From Ardenticatenaceae bacterium (lineage in GTDB: Bacteria; Chloroflexota; Anaerolineae; Promineifilales; Promineifilaceae): 64,000 nucleotides of DNA. Below the pieces are notes generated by a model that searched no databases, was not told the origin of the DNA, and was given only the letters and a program-made list of their open reading frames with translations. The position numbers and the translations under genes were made by a program. Shown here one piece after another: positions 24,171-35,123 of this stretch. Within the stretch, counting starts at the first letter, position 1, and every line of letters starts with the position of its first letter. Where the stretch lies: contig JACKCD010000006.1 of the NCBI GenBank assembly GCA_020634215.1, positions 1 through 64,000 of the forward strand. Direction: 5' to 3'.

Positions 24171-26587
24171 TCATACGCCAGCACTTCCCGAATGGTGAGA
24201 CGCGAAGCACCACGGGCGGGGAGGAAGCTGGCAACGAGTGCCAGCAGCAGGATGATGAGCAGCCAAAAGCCTGCGCCCCAGGTGGCAAAGACAAAGCTGG
24301 GCGCGGCTTGCAGCAGTAGATTGCCCACGGTATCTGTCAGGATACGGCTGGTGGGAATGGCGATGAGACCGCCAATCAGCCAGCTAATCAACCCGATGAT
24401 TATCCCTTCCAGCAGCACAATTCGCAGCACCGCACCGTCGGACGCGCCAATAGCTCGCATTACCCCAATTTCGCGGGTGCGTTCCAGCACATTGATGCTC
24501 ATTGTTCCCATTAGCCCCAGCCCGCCGACGACACCCAGCAGTACGGCCATAGCCAGCAAAAAGGCGATAATGACGTTGAAAATGGTGCTGATGATGGTGC
24601 GAACCTGAGAAATGGTTTGCACCACTTCCACACGGAAGCCGCCGTCGCGGTAGGCATCTTCCAGCACAGGAGACAGACGACCCTGGGCAGCGGCACTGCG
24701 GTCGGTCAGCCGCACGAGGGAGATTTGGGCGCGGTCTACCTGTTTAGTGATTCGGCCAAAATAGTCGAAGTTGACGAAGGCATTGGGGCCAGTAAGAACG
24801 CCGCGCACTAGCCCCACGACGACAAAGGTCTGGTTTTTGCCATTTAGCTCCAACACAATGGGGGTGCCGACGGTGATGTCATCTTCATTTCGCAGTACGT
24901 CGGTGTTGAGGACAACGGCATTGGTGTCGTCGGGGCGCAGCCAACGGCCGTTTATCAATATCGGGTTCAACATGCCAGAATCGGCCGTTGGCGCATAAAG
25001 AATAATCGTGTCACTTTCCGAATTGTCGGGTCGAATGCGGCGCGTGCTGGCAAACCCCCACGTCTCCACCGTTTCCACCTCCGGGATAGTGTTTAATGCC
25101 CGTTGAATGCGGTCGGTGCGGTACGGTCGGCTAAACTGTACCTGCACATCATAATCAAAATAAGTTAGCGCATCATCCAGCGTTTGCAGCAGCGATGCCC
25201 GTACGCTGAGAATGCTGACAAAAATGGCACTCGCCAGCGACAGCGTGACCAGCGTCAAAATGAGCCGCCCCTTGCGCCGGAACGTGTTCCGCAGCGAAAT
25301 TTGTGCCGGCCGCTGCATGGGAATAACACGCCGCAGCCCCAGCACCAATTTGTCCACCAGCCCCGTGCCAAACTGCCCCTTGCCCAGCCCCTGTTCAGTA
25401 TTTACGGCCTCGCGCACCGTCACGTTCACGCCGCGCACAATGGGAAAAATGGCCGCCAGCAGCGGCACTGTTAGCCCAATGGCGACCTGCACCAGCACCA
25501 CCGTCGGGTCCAGAGCAAAACCGCCGACATCAAAGTTGAGCAGCGTGGCAAATAGATTTGCCAAAGCAGTTGCCCCAAGAGCACCCAGTGGTATCGCTAT
25601 CAGCACCGCCATTAGCCCAAACATGACAACCAACACAAAATACATGCTGCCAATTTGTCCCGTGCGTGCCCCAATCGCTTTCATGATGCCAATTTGCCGC
25701 ACCTGCTGCGCCAGAATGGCTGCCAAAATGTTGATGATGAGAAAGCTGCTTAGCCCCAGAGCCAGAAAGCCGACCGCACCCAGCACATAGGAAAAGGCGT
25801 TGAGGAAATTTTGCGCCGGGTGTTCGCCGGGTGATAGCACAAGGGTGAAGATGACCTGTACGCCGCTGCGCTCTAGCCGATTTTCAATGAGTTTGCCAAC
25901 GGCCTGCACATGTTCAGCATCTAGCTTGTTTTCTTTTACCACATAAACAACCTGATTGTAGTCACGCGGTTCGCCCAGCCATTCCAGGGTGTCGTAAGTG
26001 ATATAGCCATAGCCGGTACCCGCGATAAAGGCGGGAAGCTGGCTCAGATCGTGCGTGGTGCCAGAAATGACAACCTCACGCTGCCGGCCGTCGGGTGGCT
26101 CAATCGTCACCGTATCTCCAACTTCGATGCCCGTAAAACCCAACGCCGCCGCATTCGTGGGGAACAAATCGGCGCGTTCCAGCAAGATGTTGCGCTCGGC
26201 CGGGGGAAATTCGCCCGTTTGCGGCTTGAGCTTGTTGATGGTCATTTCATCAAAGTTAGGCACGGCGAAAAGCTGGAGATTATGCCATTCGCCATCGTCG
26301 CCCAAAAAGCGGACGACGACAAAGCGGCGACCTTCAGCCGCTTCAACTTCTGGCATGGCGCGAATGGCCTCAATCATGTCGTCGTCGAAAGTGTTGAGAG
26401 CAAAAATAGTGCCGCTGGCGGGGTTGACAGCCGCAAAATCTGCCGGCAGGTCGCGGTCAATGATAAGCTGCGACCCCATGACCATGCCGATGGCGGCCAC
26501 GCCCACGGCGATGGATAGCAAGACGATAATGGTTCTGGTTTTGTTAGCCCAGACATCGCGCAAAACCTTGCGCCAACGTGGTTTCAT
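24167..26587 (-). CDS. ABC transporter permease, FtsX/MacB-like (two FtsX domains)
   Basis: The ATG at 26587 (MKPRWRKVL) follows AGGACAAGAG. The roughly 806-residue protein has the classic arrangement of one N-terminal helix, a MacB-type periplasmic core domain, three helices (FtsX domain 1 near 260-400), a second N-terminal-type helix and core domain, and a final three-helix FtsX domain with RTREIGVMRAIGASDGAVLR. Such proteins pair with a LolD/MacB-type ATPase for lipoprotein handling or peptide export. No ATPase gene lies next to it, which is unusual, so the partner must be elsewhere. Confidence 0.88.
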   Translation of the reverse strand: MKPRWRKVLRDVWANKTRTIIVLLSIAVGVAAIGMVMGSQLIIDRDLPADFAAVNPASGTIFALNTFDDDMIEAIRAMPEVEAAEGRRFVVVRFLGDDGEWHNLQLFAVPNFDEMTINKLKPQTGEFPPAERNILLERADLFPTNAAALGFTGIEVGDTVTIEPPDGRQREVVISGTTHDLSQLPAFIAGTGYGYITYDTLEWLGEPRDYNQVVYVVKENKLDAEHVQAVGKLIENRLERSGVQVIFTLVLSPGEHPAQNFLNAFSYVLGAVGFLALGLSSFLIINILAAILAQQVRQIGIMKAIGARTGQIGSMYFVLVVMFGLMAVLIAIPLGALGATALANLFATLLNFDVGGFALDPTVVLVQVAIGLTVPLLAAIFPIVRGVNVTVREAVNTEQGLGKGQFGTGLVDKLVLGLRRVIPMQRPAQISLRNTFRRKGRLILTLVTLSLASAIFVSILSVRASLLQTLDDALTYFDYDVQVQFSRPYRTDRIQRALNTIPEVETVETWGFASTRRIRPDNSESDTIILYAPTADSGMLNPILINGRWLRPDDTNAVVLNTDVLRNEDDITVGTPIVLELNGKNQTFVVVGLVRGVLTGPNAFVNFDYFGRITKQVDRAQISLVRLTDRSAAAQGRLSPVLEDAYRDGGFRVEVVQTISQVRTIISTIFNVIIAFLLAMAVLLGVVGGLGLMGTMSINVLERTREIGVMRAIGASDGAVLRIVLLEGIIIGLISWLIGGLIAIPTSRILTDTVGNLLLQAAPSFVFATWGAGFWLLIILLLALVASFLPARGASRLTIREVLAYE

Positions 26588-26841
26588 GCTCTTGTCCTGT
26601 GTCCACAAATAGGTAGAGAAGAAGATTTGTGGCTCATTGTTGATTTGGATAGTGCTTTTGCAAGCATCCTTGTGAAATTATAGCACGGTTGCCGATGGGA
26701 GGGTGGTAGGAGCATGACAGTGGCATGACGGCGGTAATTGGGACATTAGCCTCTCAATCTTCTAATCTCTCCCTTTACCCGATTGATAATGCCCAGATTT
26801 TAGGCTACCATTTGCCCAAATGAGTAGAAAATAGGACGTAG

Positions 26842-27855
26842 ATGAACAGCGAACTGATTCAGGCGAAAACGATTTGGCAGGAGCAAGTTGAGGCATTGCA
26901 GCGGCAGCTTCAGGAGATTCGCCCTCGGCTAATTGAGGCGGAGGCGAATTTGGCGGAGCGGTTGGCGGCGATTAGTGCCTTTGAGTTTAAGCTACGCTCT
27001 CGGCTGGAGCCGCTGTTGAAGCGGGTAGAGAAGCTGGATGAGGAGATTCGGCGGCTGCGAAGCGAGATTCGGCGCTTGCAGCGGGAGGAGGGGCCGCAAT
27101 TTGATGGGGATGAGGCGGATGAGTGGCTGAAAAATTGGCGGCTGGATGCGGAGCATGGGGCGGCGGCATCGGGGGAGTATCGGTATCGAGAACGGCCGTT
27201 AAGCCCTGAAAAACCAACCCCCCGCCTCAGCGAAGACCAAAGTGCCGAACTCAAGCGGCTCTATCGTCGTCTGGCTCGCCGTTTTCACCCCGACCTGGCC
27301 CCTAACGAGGCAGACCGCACCTACCGCACCGACATGATGATGCGGATCAACGCCGCCTATGCCGCCAATGATTTGGAGCGATTGCAAACGCTGGAACTGG
27401 AGCCAGACAGCGTTTCCGGCACCTATCATTATTCTGACCAGGAACTGGTGGACGCGCTGCGCCGTGAATGGGAAAGCTGCCAGCGGCGGCTGCGTGAGCT
27501 TGAGCAGGAGTTGAGCCGTCTGGAGCGGCATGAAAGCAGCCGCCGGATGCAGCAGGCGGAAAAATTAACGGCCGTTGGGCGCGATTACTTTGCTGAAATG
27601 TGGCAGGATTTGCAGAAGCAGATGGCGCGGAAGCGAGCCGAGCGCGACAATTTGGAGAGCGAACGGGAAAGCCAGCGGGATCGAACGGTGGAATTGCTGG
27701 CGATGGATGACTTAGCCGACACGATTTATGATTTGGGGTTGGAGCAGGCACTGCTGGATGAAGACCCAACGCTGGCGTTTGAAGAGTGGGTGTACCGGGG
27801 GCGCAACCCGCTGGATTGGGGGGAAGAAGACCCGTATGGCGATGATTATGATTGA
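26842..27855 (+). CDS. Coiled-coil J-domain protein
   Basis: Residues 1-90 form a Glu/Arg/Leu-rich coiled coil. A J-domain lies at about 130-190 with the HPD triad in LARRFHPDLAP and a tail helix INAAYAANDLERL. A second coiled coil (about 200-285) follows, and then an acidic end. The HPD motif stimulates DnaK ATPase in J-proteins. No Gly/Phe or zinc-finger region is present, so it is not canonical DnaJ. It is followed after 9 bp by an HDAC-like gene. Confidence 0.8.
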   Translation: MNSELIQAKTIWQEQVEALQRQLQEIRPRLIEAEANLAERLAAISAFEFKLRSRLEPLLKRVEKLDEEIRRLRSEIRRLQREEGPQFDGDEADEWLKNWRLDAEHGAAASGEYRYRERPLSPEKPTPRLSEDQSAELKRLYRRLARRFHPDLAPNEADRTYRTDMMMRINAAYAANDLERLQTLELEPDSVSGTYHYSDQELVDALRREWESCQRRLRELEQELSRLERHESSRRMQQAEKLTAVGRDYFAEMWQDLQKQMARKRAERDNLESERESQRDRTVELLAMDDLADTIYDLGLEQALLDEDPTLAFEEWVYRGRNPLDWGEEDPYGDDYD

Positions 27856-27864
27856 TGCAGCTGC

Positions 27865-28764
27865 ATGAAAATTTTTTACTACGACCACCACACCTTTCCT
27901 CTGCCGGAAAGCCACCGTTTTCCCGCTGACAAATATCGGCTGCTGCGGGAACGGGTGCAGGCGGCGGGGCTGGTAGCGGCGGATGATTTGGTGGCGGCTC
28001 CGAAAATAACGGCCGTTTCCCTGCAACGTGCCCATCTTCCCAGCTATCTACAGCGGCTTGAGCAAGGTCTGTTGAGCCGAGCCGAAATGCGGCGCATTGG
28101 GTTGCCATGGTCGCCGGAGCTAATCAATCGGGTGCAGTATACGGTAGGTGCCACCACAGCGGCTGCGCGCATCGCCCTGCGCGATGGGTTGGCACTGTCA
28201 CTGGGAGGCGGCACCCACCACGCCTGCCGCGACCACGGCCAGGGGTATTGCCTTTACAATGACGTGGTGGTGGCGGCGCGAACAATGCAGGCCGAAGGGC
28301 GCGTGCGGCGGGTGGCGGTAATTGATTGTGACGTCCATCAGGGCAATGGCACCGCCGAAATTGCGGCCAGCGACCCCACCATCTTTACCTTTTCCATCCA
28401 CGGCGAGAAAAATTTCCCCTTCCGCAAAGTTCCCAGCGACCTTGATATTGGGCTGCTAGACGGCACTGAAGATACCGCTTATTTACGGCAGTTGGAGCCA
28501 GCCGTCATGCAGGCGCTGGCTACCAAACCGGAGCTGATTTTTTATCTAGCCGGAGCCGATGTCCATGTCCATGATCGGCTGGGGCGGCTGGCATTGTCGG
28601 CAGCGGGAATGGCGGCGCGGGACAAGCTAGTGCTACGCCGCTGCCGCCAGGCGGGGGTGCCGGTGGTGGTGTTGATGGCGGGTGGATACGGCCGTTTATT
28701 AAGCGAAACCGTCGCCCTTTACTTCCAAACCGTCCAAATCACCACCGAATTCGCCCACTTGTAA
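27865..28764 (+). CDS. Histone deacetylase-family amidohydrolase
   Basis: The 299-residue protein shows the arginase/deacetylase fold motifs: LSLGGGTHHACRDHGQGYC with the tandem catalytic His pair, VIDCDVHQGNGTAEI with zinc-ligand Asp and His, AGADVHVHDRLG with a further Asp ligand, and MAGGYG with the catalytic-type Tyr region. Bacterial members deacetylate acetylpolyamines, acetoin-related or other small amides. It starts 9 bp after the J-domain gene and is probably co-transcribed. Confidence 0.9.
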   Translation: MKIFYYDHHTFPLPESHRFPADKYRLLRERVQAAGLVAADDLVAAPKITAVSLQRAHLPSYLQRLEQGLLSRAEMRRIGLPWSPELINRVQYTVGATTAAARIALRDGLALSLGGGTHHACRDHGQGYCLYNDVVVAARTMQAEGRVRRVAVIDCDVHQGNGTAEIAASDPTIFTFSIHGEKNFPFRKVPSDLDIGLLDGTEDTAYLRQLEPAVMQALATKPELIFYLAGADVHVHDRLGRLALSAAGMAARDKLVLRRCRQAGVPVVVLMAGGYGRLLSETVALYFQTVQITTEFAHL

Positions 28765-28784
28765 CCGAAGATTCCAATCTTGGG

Positions 28785-30008
<1,224 letters not shown>

Positions 30009-30031
30009 AATTTCTTCTTCACCTCTGGGTT

Positions 30032-30242
30032 GGCAATTGGAAGTTGGAGATTAGATATTGGAGATTAGGCTCTGTTGGCTTTTCAAAATTTGAACCGCAA
30101 AGTTCGCAGAGGGCGCAGAGAAAGAGAAGAAACACGCCAAATCTTTGCGTTCTTTGTGATCTCTGCGGTTCAATTGGCTCATTTTAACCAAATGCTACTA
30201 GGATCTAATCTCTCAGTCTCCCAATCTCTTAGTCTCTTACTC
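30032..30242. repeat. Nested inverted repeats in the trpB/plsC gap (GGAGATT and CGCAAAG families)
   Basis: An outer pair of heptamer arms (GGAAGTTGGAGATTAGATAT near 30040 and AATCTCTCAGTCTCCCAATC near 30205) encloses a copy of the CGCAAAG family (ACCGCAAAGTTCGCAGAGGG and TTTGCGTTCTTTGTGATCTC, 30091-30172). The 330-bp gap between divergent trpB and plsC contains little else. Confidence 0.65.
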
Positions 30243-30339
30243 TTGTTTTAAACTTCCAGAACCTCTCAATTTTGCCAATAGTTTGTGAAAATTATAGCAG
30301 GTTTGGGGCATTTCGGAACTTCATCGGTAAAATAGCATC

Positions 30340-31050
30340 ATGTTTCGATACCGACTGGCTCGCTTCATGTTGCGCCTGGTGCAACAATCCATCTCCTCGC
30401 TGACCGTTTACGGCCGCGAAAATATTCCAGAGCAAGGGCCGTACCTGGTCGTGCTCAACCACATCAGCGTGGCCGACACCCCGGCACTGCTGATTGGCTT
30501 TCCCATCGTTGAGTGGCGTTTTTTTGCCGGGGACAAATGGCAGCGTCATTGGCTTTATGGCCCCATCATGTCCCGGCTGGGAGCAATTTTTATTGACCGC
30601 GATAACGTGGGGCGCGATTCGCTGCGCGAGGCGATTGCGGCACTGGAAGGGGGGGCGGTCTTTGGGCTGGCTCCCGAAGGGTCGCGCAGCAAGGGGGGGC
30701 AGATGCGGATTGCCAAAGACGGGGCGGCGTATCTGGCAAGCCGCAGCCATGTGCCAATTTTGCCAGTTGGATTTGTCAATATGGAAGTGCTGTTTGCCAA
30801 CACGAAAAAGCTGCGCCGCACCCCGCTGGAACTCCACATTGGACGGCCGTTTTTTTTGCCAGTGTTAGATCATCGCGCTAGAAGCCAGGATTTGCCGCTT
30901 TATTCGCGGCTGATTATGGCGCATATTGGGGCGCTGCTGCCGGAGCGGTATTTGGGTTATTACGAAAATGACCCGGCAGTGGCGTTGGTGCGTGAGGAGC
31001 AAGATCCATGGCCGCTGATTGTGGCCGAGGCGCAGCAAGGGGCACGGTAA
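30340..31050 (+). CDS. plsC: 1-acyl-sn-glycerol-3-phosphate acyltransferase
   Basis: The 236-residue protein has the PlsC/LPLAT blocks: LNHISVADTPAL is the H-x4-D catalytic motif, IFIDRDNVGRDSLREA is block II, APEGSRSKGG is block III and PILPVGF is block IV. It makes phosphatidic acid from lysophosphatidate at the membrane. The stop codon is one base before the ATG of the STAND protein gene, so the two are probably co-transcribed, a strange pairing. Confidence 0.92.
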   Translation: MFRYRLARFMLRLVQQSISSLTVYGRENIPEQGPYLVVLNHISVADTPALLIGFPIVEWRFFAGDKWQRHWLYGPIMSRLGAIFIDRDNVGRDSLREAIAALEGGAVFGLAPEGSRSKGGQMRIAKDGAAYLASRSHVPILPVGFVNMEVLFANTKKLRRTPLELHIGRPFFLPVLDHRARSQDLPLYSRLIMAHIGALLPERYLGYYENDPAVALVREEQDPWPLIVAEAQQGAR

Positions 31051-31051
31051 C

Positions 31052-33793
31052 ATGGGGGAAATGGATGCCGCCCGACTGCGGGTGTTTCAACCGACACCGC
31101 AGGGTCGTCTGCGGCAGCAGATTGATAACCATTTTAATGGGGAGGAGCTGCGGCAGCTTTGCCAGGATTTGGGCATTGATGTGGAAAATTTGGCGGGGGA
31201 GACGAGGGCGGCGCGGGTGCAGTCGCTGATTGCGCTGTGTGAACGGACTGGACGACTGGATGATTTGCTGGCAGGATGTGGGGCAAAACGGCCGTTTCTC
31301 ACCTGGTCATGGGACAGTTTTAGCCAACCCGATCCACCCAGCCCTGATTTGGTCGCTGCCACCAATCGCTACCTGCGCTATCTGCTGACCCGGTATGAAT
31401 ACCTCGATTTGCACGGGATGGGGGTAAACGGCCGTTTACCCATCCGCCTGCCCCTGCTCGATATGTTTGTCCCCCTGCACGGCCGGCTCGATTTGCCCGC
31501 TGGTGACACCTGGGAACGGGAAGAGGGTGCGGCAGCAGACAGCGATCCCCAGCCGCTGCTTGACCTGCTGCACAACCACGCCGGGCTAATTGTGCTGGGC
31601 GACCCCGGCAGCGGCAAAACCACCTTCCTCAAATATTTGGCCTTGCAACTGGCGCAGGGAAATGGGGCAGCACTGGGGCTGGAAAATTGGCTGCCCATCG
31701 TGCTGCCGCTGGCGGCCTATGCCAACGCCCTGGCCGCTGGCGACCTGCCGTTGAGCGACTTTTTTGTCCGCTACTACCAGCAGCGGGGGCTAGATTTACC
31801 GCTGGCGGCCATTTTGTCCGCTTCGCTGCCGCAGGGTGGGGTGCTGTTTTTGCTCGATGGGCTGGACGAGGTGCAGGATGTGGCGCGGCGGCGGCTGGTG
31901 GTGAGCCGGGTGCTGGATTTTTTTACCTTTCAGCGACAAAATGGCAGCAAATTTGTGCTGACAAGCCGCCTGGTGGGGTACCGCGAGGTGCGGCAACTGG
32001 TGGATGGGCTGGTGGAATGCACGCTGCTGGATTTGGACGGGGCGGCGATTGAGCAGGTTGTGACGAAGTGGCAGGCGGCAACGGGGGAGGGTGAGACGGT
32101 GTTAACGGCCGTTACGCAAAACCCCGACGTCGCTCGCCTGGCCGCCAACCCGCTGCTGCTGACCATTTTGTTGCTGATGGCGGGGCAGGGGATGGTGCTG
32201 CCCGCCCAGCGGGTGGCACTGTATGCCCAATGCGTGCGGACGCTGCTGCAATATTGGCAGTTGGCGCGGGGGCTAGACAGGCCACTGCCGCCCCAGTTTG
32301 ATTTGGCGGTGCTGCTGCGGCTGCTGCCAAAATTGGCACTGTGGATGCAGCAGACGAGTCCGGGGGTGGGGCTGGTTGGTGAACGGCCGTTATTGCGCCA
32401 GTTGACCGCCATTTACCGCGAGGAAGGGGCGGCCGACCCAGCGACGGCGGCGCAAATGCTGTTGGAGGCGGTGCGGCAATATGCCAGCCTGCTGGTGGAG
32501 CGGGGGCCGGGGGAGTTTGGTTTTGTCCACCGCACGTTTCAGGAATATTTAACGGCCGTTGCTGTGGCTCAATTGCCCGTTGCTGACATGGTTGCCCACC
32601 TGTTGGCGCACGCAGGGTGGGACGAATGGCATGAGGTGGCACTGTTGACCATCGCGTATGTGGCGATTATGCAGCAGGATGAGGTGGCAGCGGCGGCGAT
32701 TGTGCGGGAATTGTTAGCGGGGGGAGCGGCGGCGGTGCTGCTGGCGGGGCAGGCGGTGGCGGATGTGGGGCGTGGAGTGTTGGGGGAGGTGGAAACTGCC
32801 GTTGTTACCGCCGTCACCACGCTGTTGGACAATGAGCAAATTGCGCCGGGTTTGCGCGTAGCCAGTGGGCAAACGGTGGGGCAGTTGGGGGATGAAAGAA
32901 CGGCCGTTGTAACATTGGATGCCATGCCGTTTTGCTATGTGCCAGCCGGTGAATTTTGGTTGGGCGAGGGCAACTGGGCACATTTGCTGGAGTTGCCTGC
33001 TTTTTGGCTGGGACAGTACCCGGTGAGCAACGTCCAGTTTGCCGAATTTGTGGCGGCGGGCGGCTACGAGATGGCGGAACTGTGGCCGGAAGCGGCATCG
33101 GTTGGCCGCTGGCAGCCGGGTGAGGTGCAGGATTGGGAGAGCCGGGGGTGGCGTAAACGGCCGTTTGACTATGGCGAACCGTTTAACTTGCCCAATCATC
33201 CGGTGGTGGGGTTGAACTGGTTTGAGGCGTTGGCATTTGGGCACTGGCTAAACGGCCGTTGGCAGGCGGCTGGCTGGCTGCCACCTGGTTGGCGTGTTGC
33301 GCTGCCGTCGGAGGCAGAGTGGGAGAAAGCAGCGCGGGGTGGGTTGCACGTGCCGTTGCAGCCAATTGTACGGCCAGCGCAAGCGTTACTAGCACAGCCA
33401 ATGGCTGATCTCGTTGAAAACCCGTTGCCGCAGCGACGCTTTCCCTGGGGGGACGAGGCGGATGCGAATCGGGCAAATTATGGAGTAACACACATGGTGC
33501 CGAACAGCTCTGGCTGTTTTGCTGCGGGTCGGTCAGTACATGGCTGCGTGGAGATGAGCGGCAATGTGTGGGAATGGACGCGCAGTTTGCACCGACCGTA
33601 TCCGTATGTGGTGGAGGATGGGCGGGAGGAAGAAACGGCCGTTAAGCTCCATGACAACATAGTTTTGCGCGGTGGCGCATTCTGGACAGCGGAAAAAATG
33701 ATCGGCTGTTCGTCCCGTTCTCGCCGTGCACCGCACGACCGTGGCAACAGCTATGGTTTTCGGATAGCCATTGTGGCAACTACTATCCAATAA
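31052..33793 (+). CDS. NACHT STAND NTPase with N-terminal effector-associated-like domain and C-terminal FGE-sulfatase domain
   Basis: The ATG at 31052 follows AAGGGGC. In 913 residues: a small helical N-terminal domain resembling effector-associated (Death-like) adaptor domains (LRQLCQDLGIDVENLAGETR); a NACHT ATPase with Walker A LGDPGSGKTTFLKYLAL (about 185-200) and Walker B LFLLDGLDEVQD; a helical/HEAT-like region; and a formylglycine-generating-enzyme/sulfatase-modifying C-terminal domain (VPAGEFWLGEG, LPSEAEWEKAARGG, GNVWEWT, LRGGAFW, HDRGNSYGFRIA). STAND proteins with these modules are predicted to be conflict or immunity switches. About ten AACGGCCGTT copies inside suggest long residence. 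Confidence 0.85.
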   Translation: MGEMDAARLRVFQPTPQGRLRQQIDNHFNGEELRQLCQDLGIDVENLAGETRAARVQSLIALCERTGRLDDLLAGCGAKRPFLTWSWDSFSQPDPPSPDLVAATNRYLRYLLTRYEYLDLHGMGVNGRLPIRLPLLDMFVPLHGRLDLPAGDTWEREEGAAADSDPQPLLDLLHNHAGLIVLGDPGSGKTTFLKYLALQLAQGNGAALGLENWLPIVLPLAAYANALAAGDLPLSDFFVRYYQQRGLDLPLAAILSASLPQGGVLFLLDGLDEVQDVARRRLVVSRVLDFFTFQRQNGSKFVLTSRLVGYREVRQLVDGLVECTLLDLDGAAIEQVVTKWQAATGEGETVLTAVTQNPDVARLAANPLLLTILLLMAGQGMVLPAQRVALYAQCVRTLLQYWQLARGLDRPLPPQFDLAVLLRLLPKLALWMQQTSPGVGLVGERPLLRQLTAIYREEGAADPATAAQMLLEAVRQYASLLVERGPGEFGFVHRTFQEYLTAVAVAQLPVADMVAHLLAHAGWDEWHEVALLTIAYVAIMQQDEVAAAAIVRELLAGGAAAVLLAGQAVADVGRGVLGEVETAVVTAVTTLLDNEQIAPGLRVASGQTVGQLGDERTAVVTLDAMPFCYVPAGEFWLGEGNWAHLLELPAFWLGQYPVSNVQFAEFVAAGGYEMAELWPEAASVGRWQPGEVQDWESRGWRKRPFDYGEPFNLPNHPVVGLNWFEALAFGHWLNGRWQAAGWLPPGWRVALPSEAEWEKAARGGLHVPLQPIVRPAQALLAQPMADLVENPLPQRRFPWGDEADANRANYGVTHMVPNSSGCFAAGRSVHGCVEMSGNVWEWTRSLHRPYPYVVEDGREEETAVKLHDNIVLRGGAFWTAEKMIGCSSRSRRAPHDRGNSYGFRIAIVATTIQ

Positions 33794-34313
33794 ACGCCAT
33801 GAGTTCCGCGACAATTTCGTTTGGTTTTTTGCCGCTTGTTTGTACCTGTAAAAAACGGCCGTAGCCTTCTGTCCGTTCTGCCAACAGTTGTATAATGCGC
33901 TGTTTGGGGTCGCTAACGGCGAGCAGCGGGCGGGGGTGGTTGGTGTCAAGCTGCAGCCGCTGCAAAATCTCCTCAGGGGTGGCAACCAGGCAAAAGACAT
34001 AGCCTTGACGGCTGAGCGCGGCAGCATTAGCTGGGTCAAGCATCATGCGGCCACCAGTTGAAATGACAAGCCCCTGCCGACTCGCCAGTTCCTGAGCCAG
34101 GTCAGCCTCCATTTGCCGGAAAGCCGTTTCGCCATGCGCTTGAAAGATTTCAGGAATGGTTTGCCCTTGTTGCTGTTCAATCAGCTTGTCGGTGTCAATA
34201 AATTCATAGCCAAGCTGCATAGCCAGCAGTTTGCCCACGGTTGTTTTGCCTGTTCCCATAAAGCCGGTCAAAATGATATTTTTTTCGCTGTCTAACATGG
34301 TTTTCGTATTCAT
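33783..34313 (-). CDS. aroK: Shikimate kinase
   Basis: The 176-residue P-loop kinase phosphorylates shikimate in the chorismate pathway. Walker A is ILTGFMGTGKTTVGK, the shikimate-binding DTD is in EFIDTDKLIE, FRQMEAD follows the family pattern, and STGGRMM replaces the usual GGG motif with S-T-G-G. The lid RPLL is in NHPRPLLAV. It is convergent with the STAND gene and overlaps its 3' end by 11 bp. No other aro gene is adjacent. Confidence 0.92.
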   Translation of the reverse strand: MNTKTMLDSEKNIILTGFMGTGKTTVGKLLAMQLGYEFIDTDKLIEQQQGQTIPEIFQAHGETAFRQMEADLAQELASRQGLVISTGGRMMLDPANAAALSRQGYVFCLVATPEEILQRLQLDTNHPRPLLAVSDPKQRIIQLLAERTEGYGRFLQVQTSGKKPNEIVAELMAFIG

Positions 34314-34385
34314 AGATTTTTGTTTATCTCACGCTCATCCACCATTCGCCTCCACGTTAAATTATCTGAAAATCACGAAATAAGG

Positions 34386-34391
34386 TATAAT
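34386..34391 (+). promoter_or_regulatory. Possible -10 element (TATAAT) of MBL-fold gene
   Basis: TATAAT within AAGGTATAATAAACTC lies 64 bp before the ATG at 34456. No convincing -35 was identified. Confidence 0.35.
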
Positions 34392-34455
34392 AAACTCGTC
34401 AAGCAGGTTAGGCCACATGCGCCCAAAACAGCCTGCCAGCAAGGAGAAAATTTTA

Positions 34456-35085
34456 ATGGAATTAACCTGGTACGGCCTTAGTTGCTTTCGTATCACCGAA
34501 AGAAAATATGCCGCCGTTGTTACCGATCCCTACAATGGCAAACTTGGGTTGCCGGAACTACAGATTAAAGCCAACGTAGTTACTATTAGCCACGATGCTC
34601 CCGGCCACAACCACGCTTCGGCCGTTAGTGGCACCACCCAAGTGTTAAATGGTCCCGGCGAATACGAAATCGGCAACGTCTTTGTAACCGGGATTGCCAC
34701 CGCCACAGATGATGCCAGTGAACGCAACGTCCTCTACCTCTTTGATTATGACGGACTGACTGTTGCCCACTTGGGCGACATGAAAAAAGTGCCTTCGCAA
34801 ACCCAGATTGAGGCGTTGGAGCAGGTCAACGTGCTACTAGTTCCGGTTGGCGGGGGCAACAGCCTCAATGCTGCACAGGCGGCCGAATTAGTATCCATGC
34901 TGGAGCCAAATATTGTTGTACCCATGCACTATCACATTCCCGGTCTCAAGCTGGAGCTAGATCATGTAGATCGCTTTTTGAAGGAGATGGGTGTCACTGA
35001 CCCTAAAGAAGAATCAACGTTGCGTATTTCGGCACAAAACCTGCCGGAAGAGACAGAAACCCTGATTCTAACGCCAAAGGTGTAG
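34456..35085 (+). CDS. MBL-fold metallohydrolase, UlaG-like
   Basis: AAGGAGA lies at good distance before the ATG at 34456; an upstream GTG/ATG frame extension lacks such support. The 209-residue protein has the short UlaG/Lactamase_B_3 pattern: LTWYGLSCFRI, VVTDPY, TISHDAPGHNH in the metal-loop position, NGPGEYEIGNVFVTGI, AHLGDM and VPMHYHIPG. The metal loop is H-D-x3-H-x-H rather than canonical H-x-H-x-D-H. Substrate is unknown. The small 35124 gene follows after 38 bp and may be co-transcribed. Confidence 0.82.
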   Translation: MELTWYGLSCFRITERKYAAVVTDPYNGKLGLPELQIKANVVTISHDAPGHNHASAVSGTTQVLNGPGEYEIGNVFVTGIATATDDASERNVLYLFDYDGLTVAHLGDMKKVPSQTQIEALEQVNVLLVPVGGGNSLNAAQAAELVSMLEPNIVVPMHYHIPGLKLELDHVDRFLKEMGVTDPKEESTLRISAQNLPEETETLILTPKV

Positions 35086-35123
35086 GCGAGTTTAACAGGC
35101 CACCCTTTGCTAACGTAATTGCT

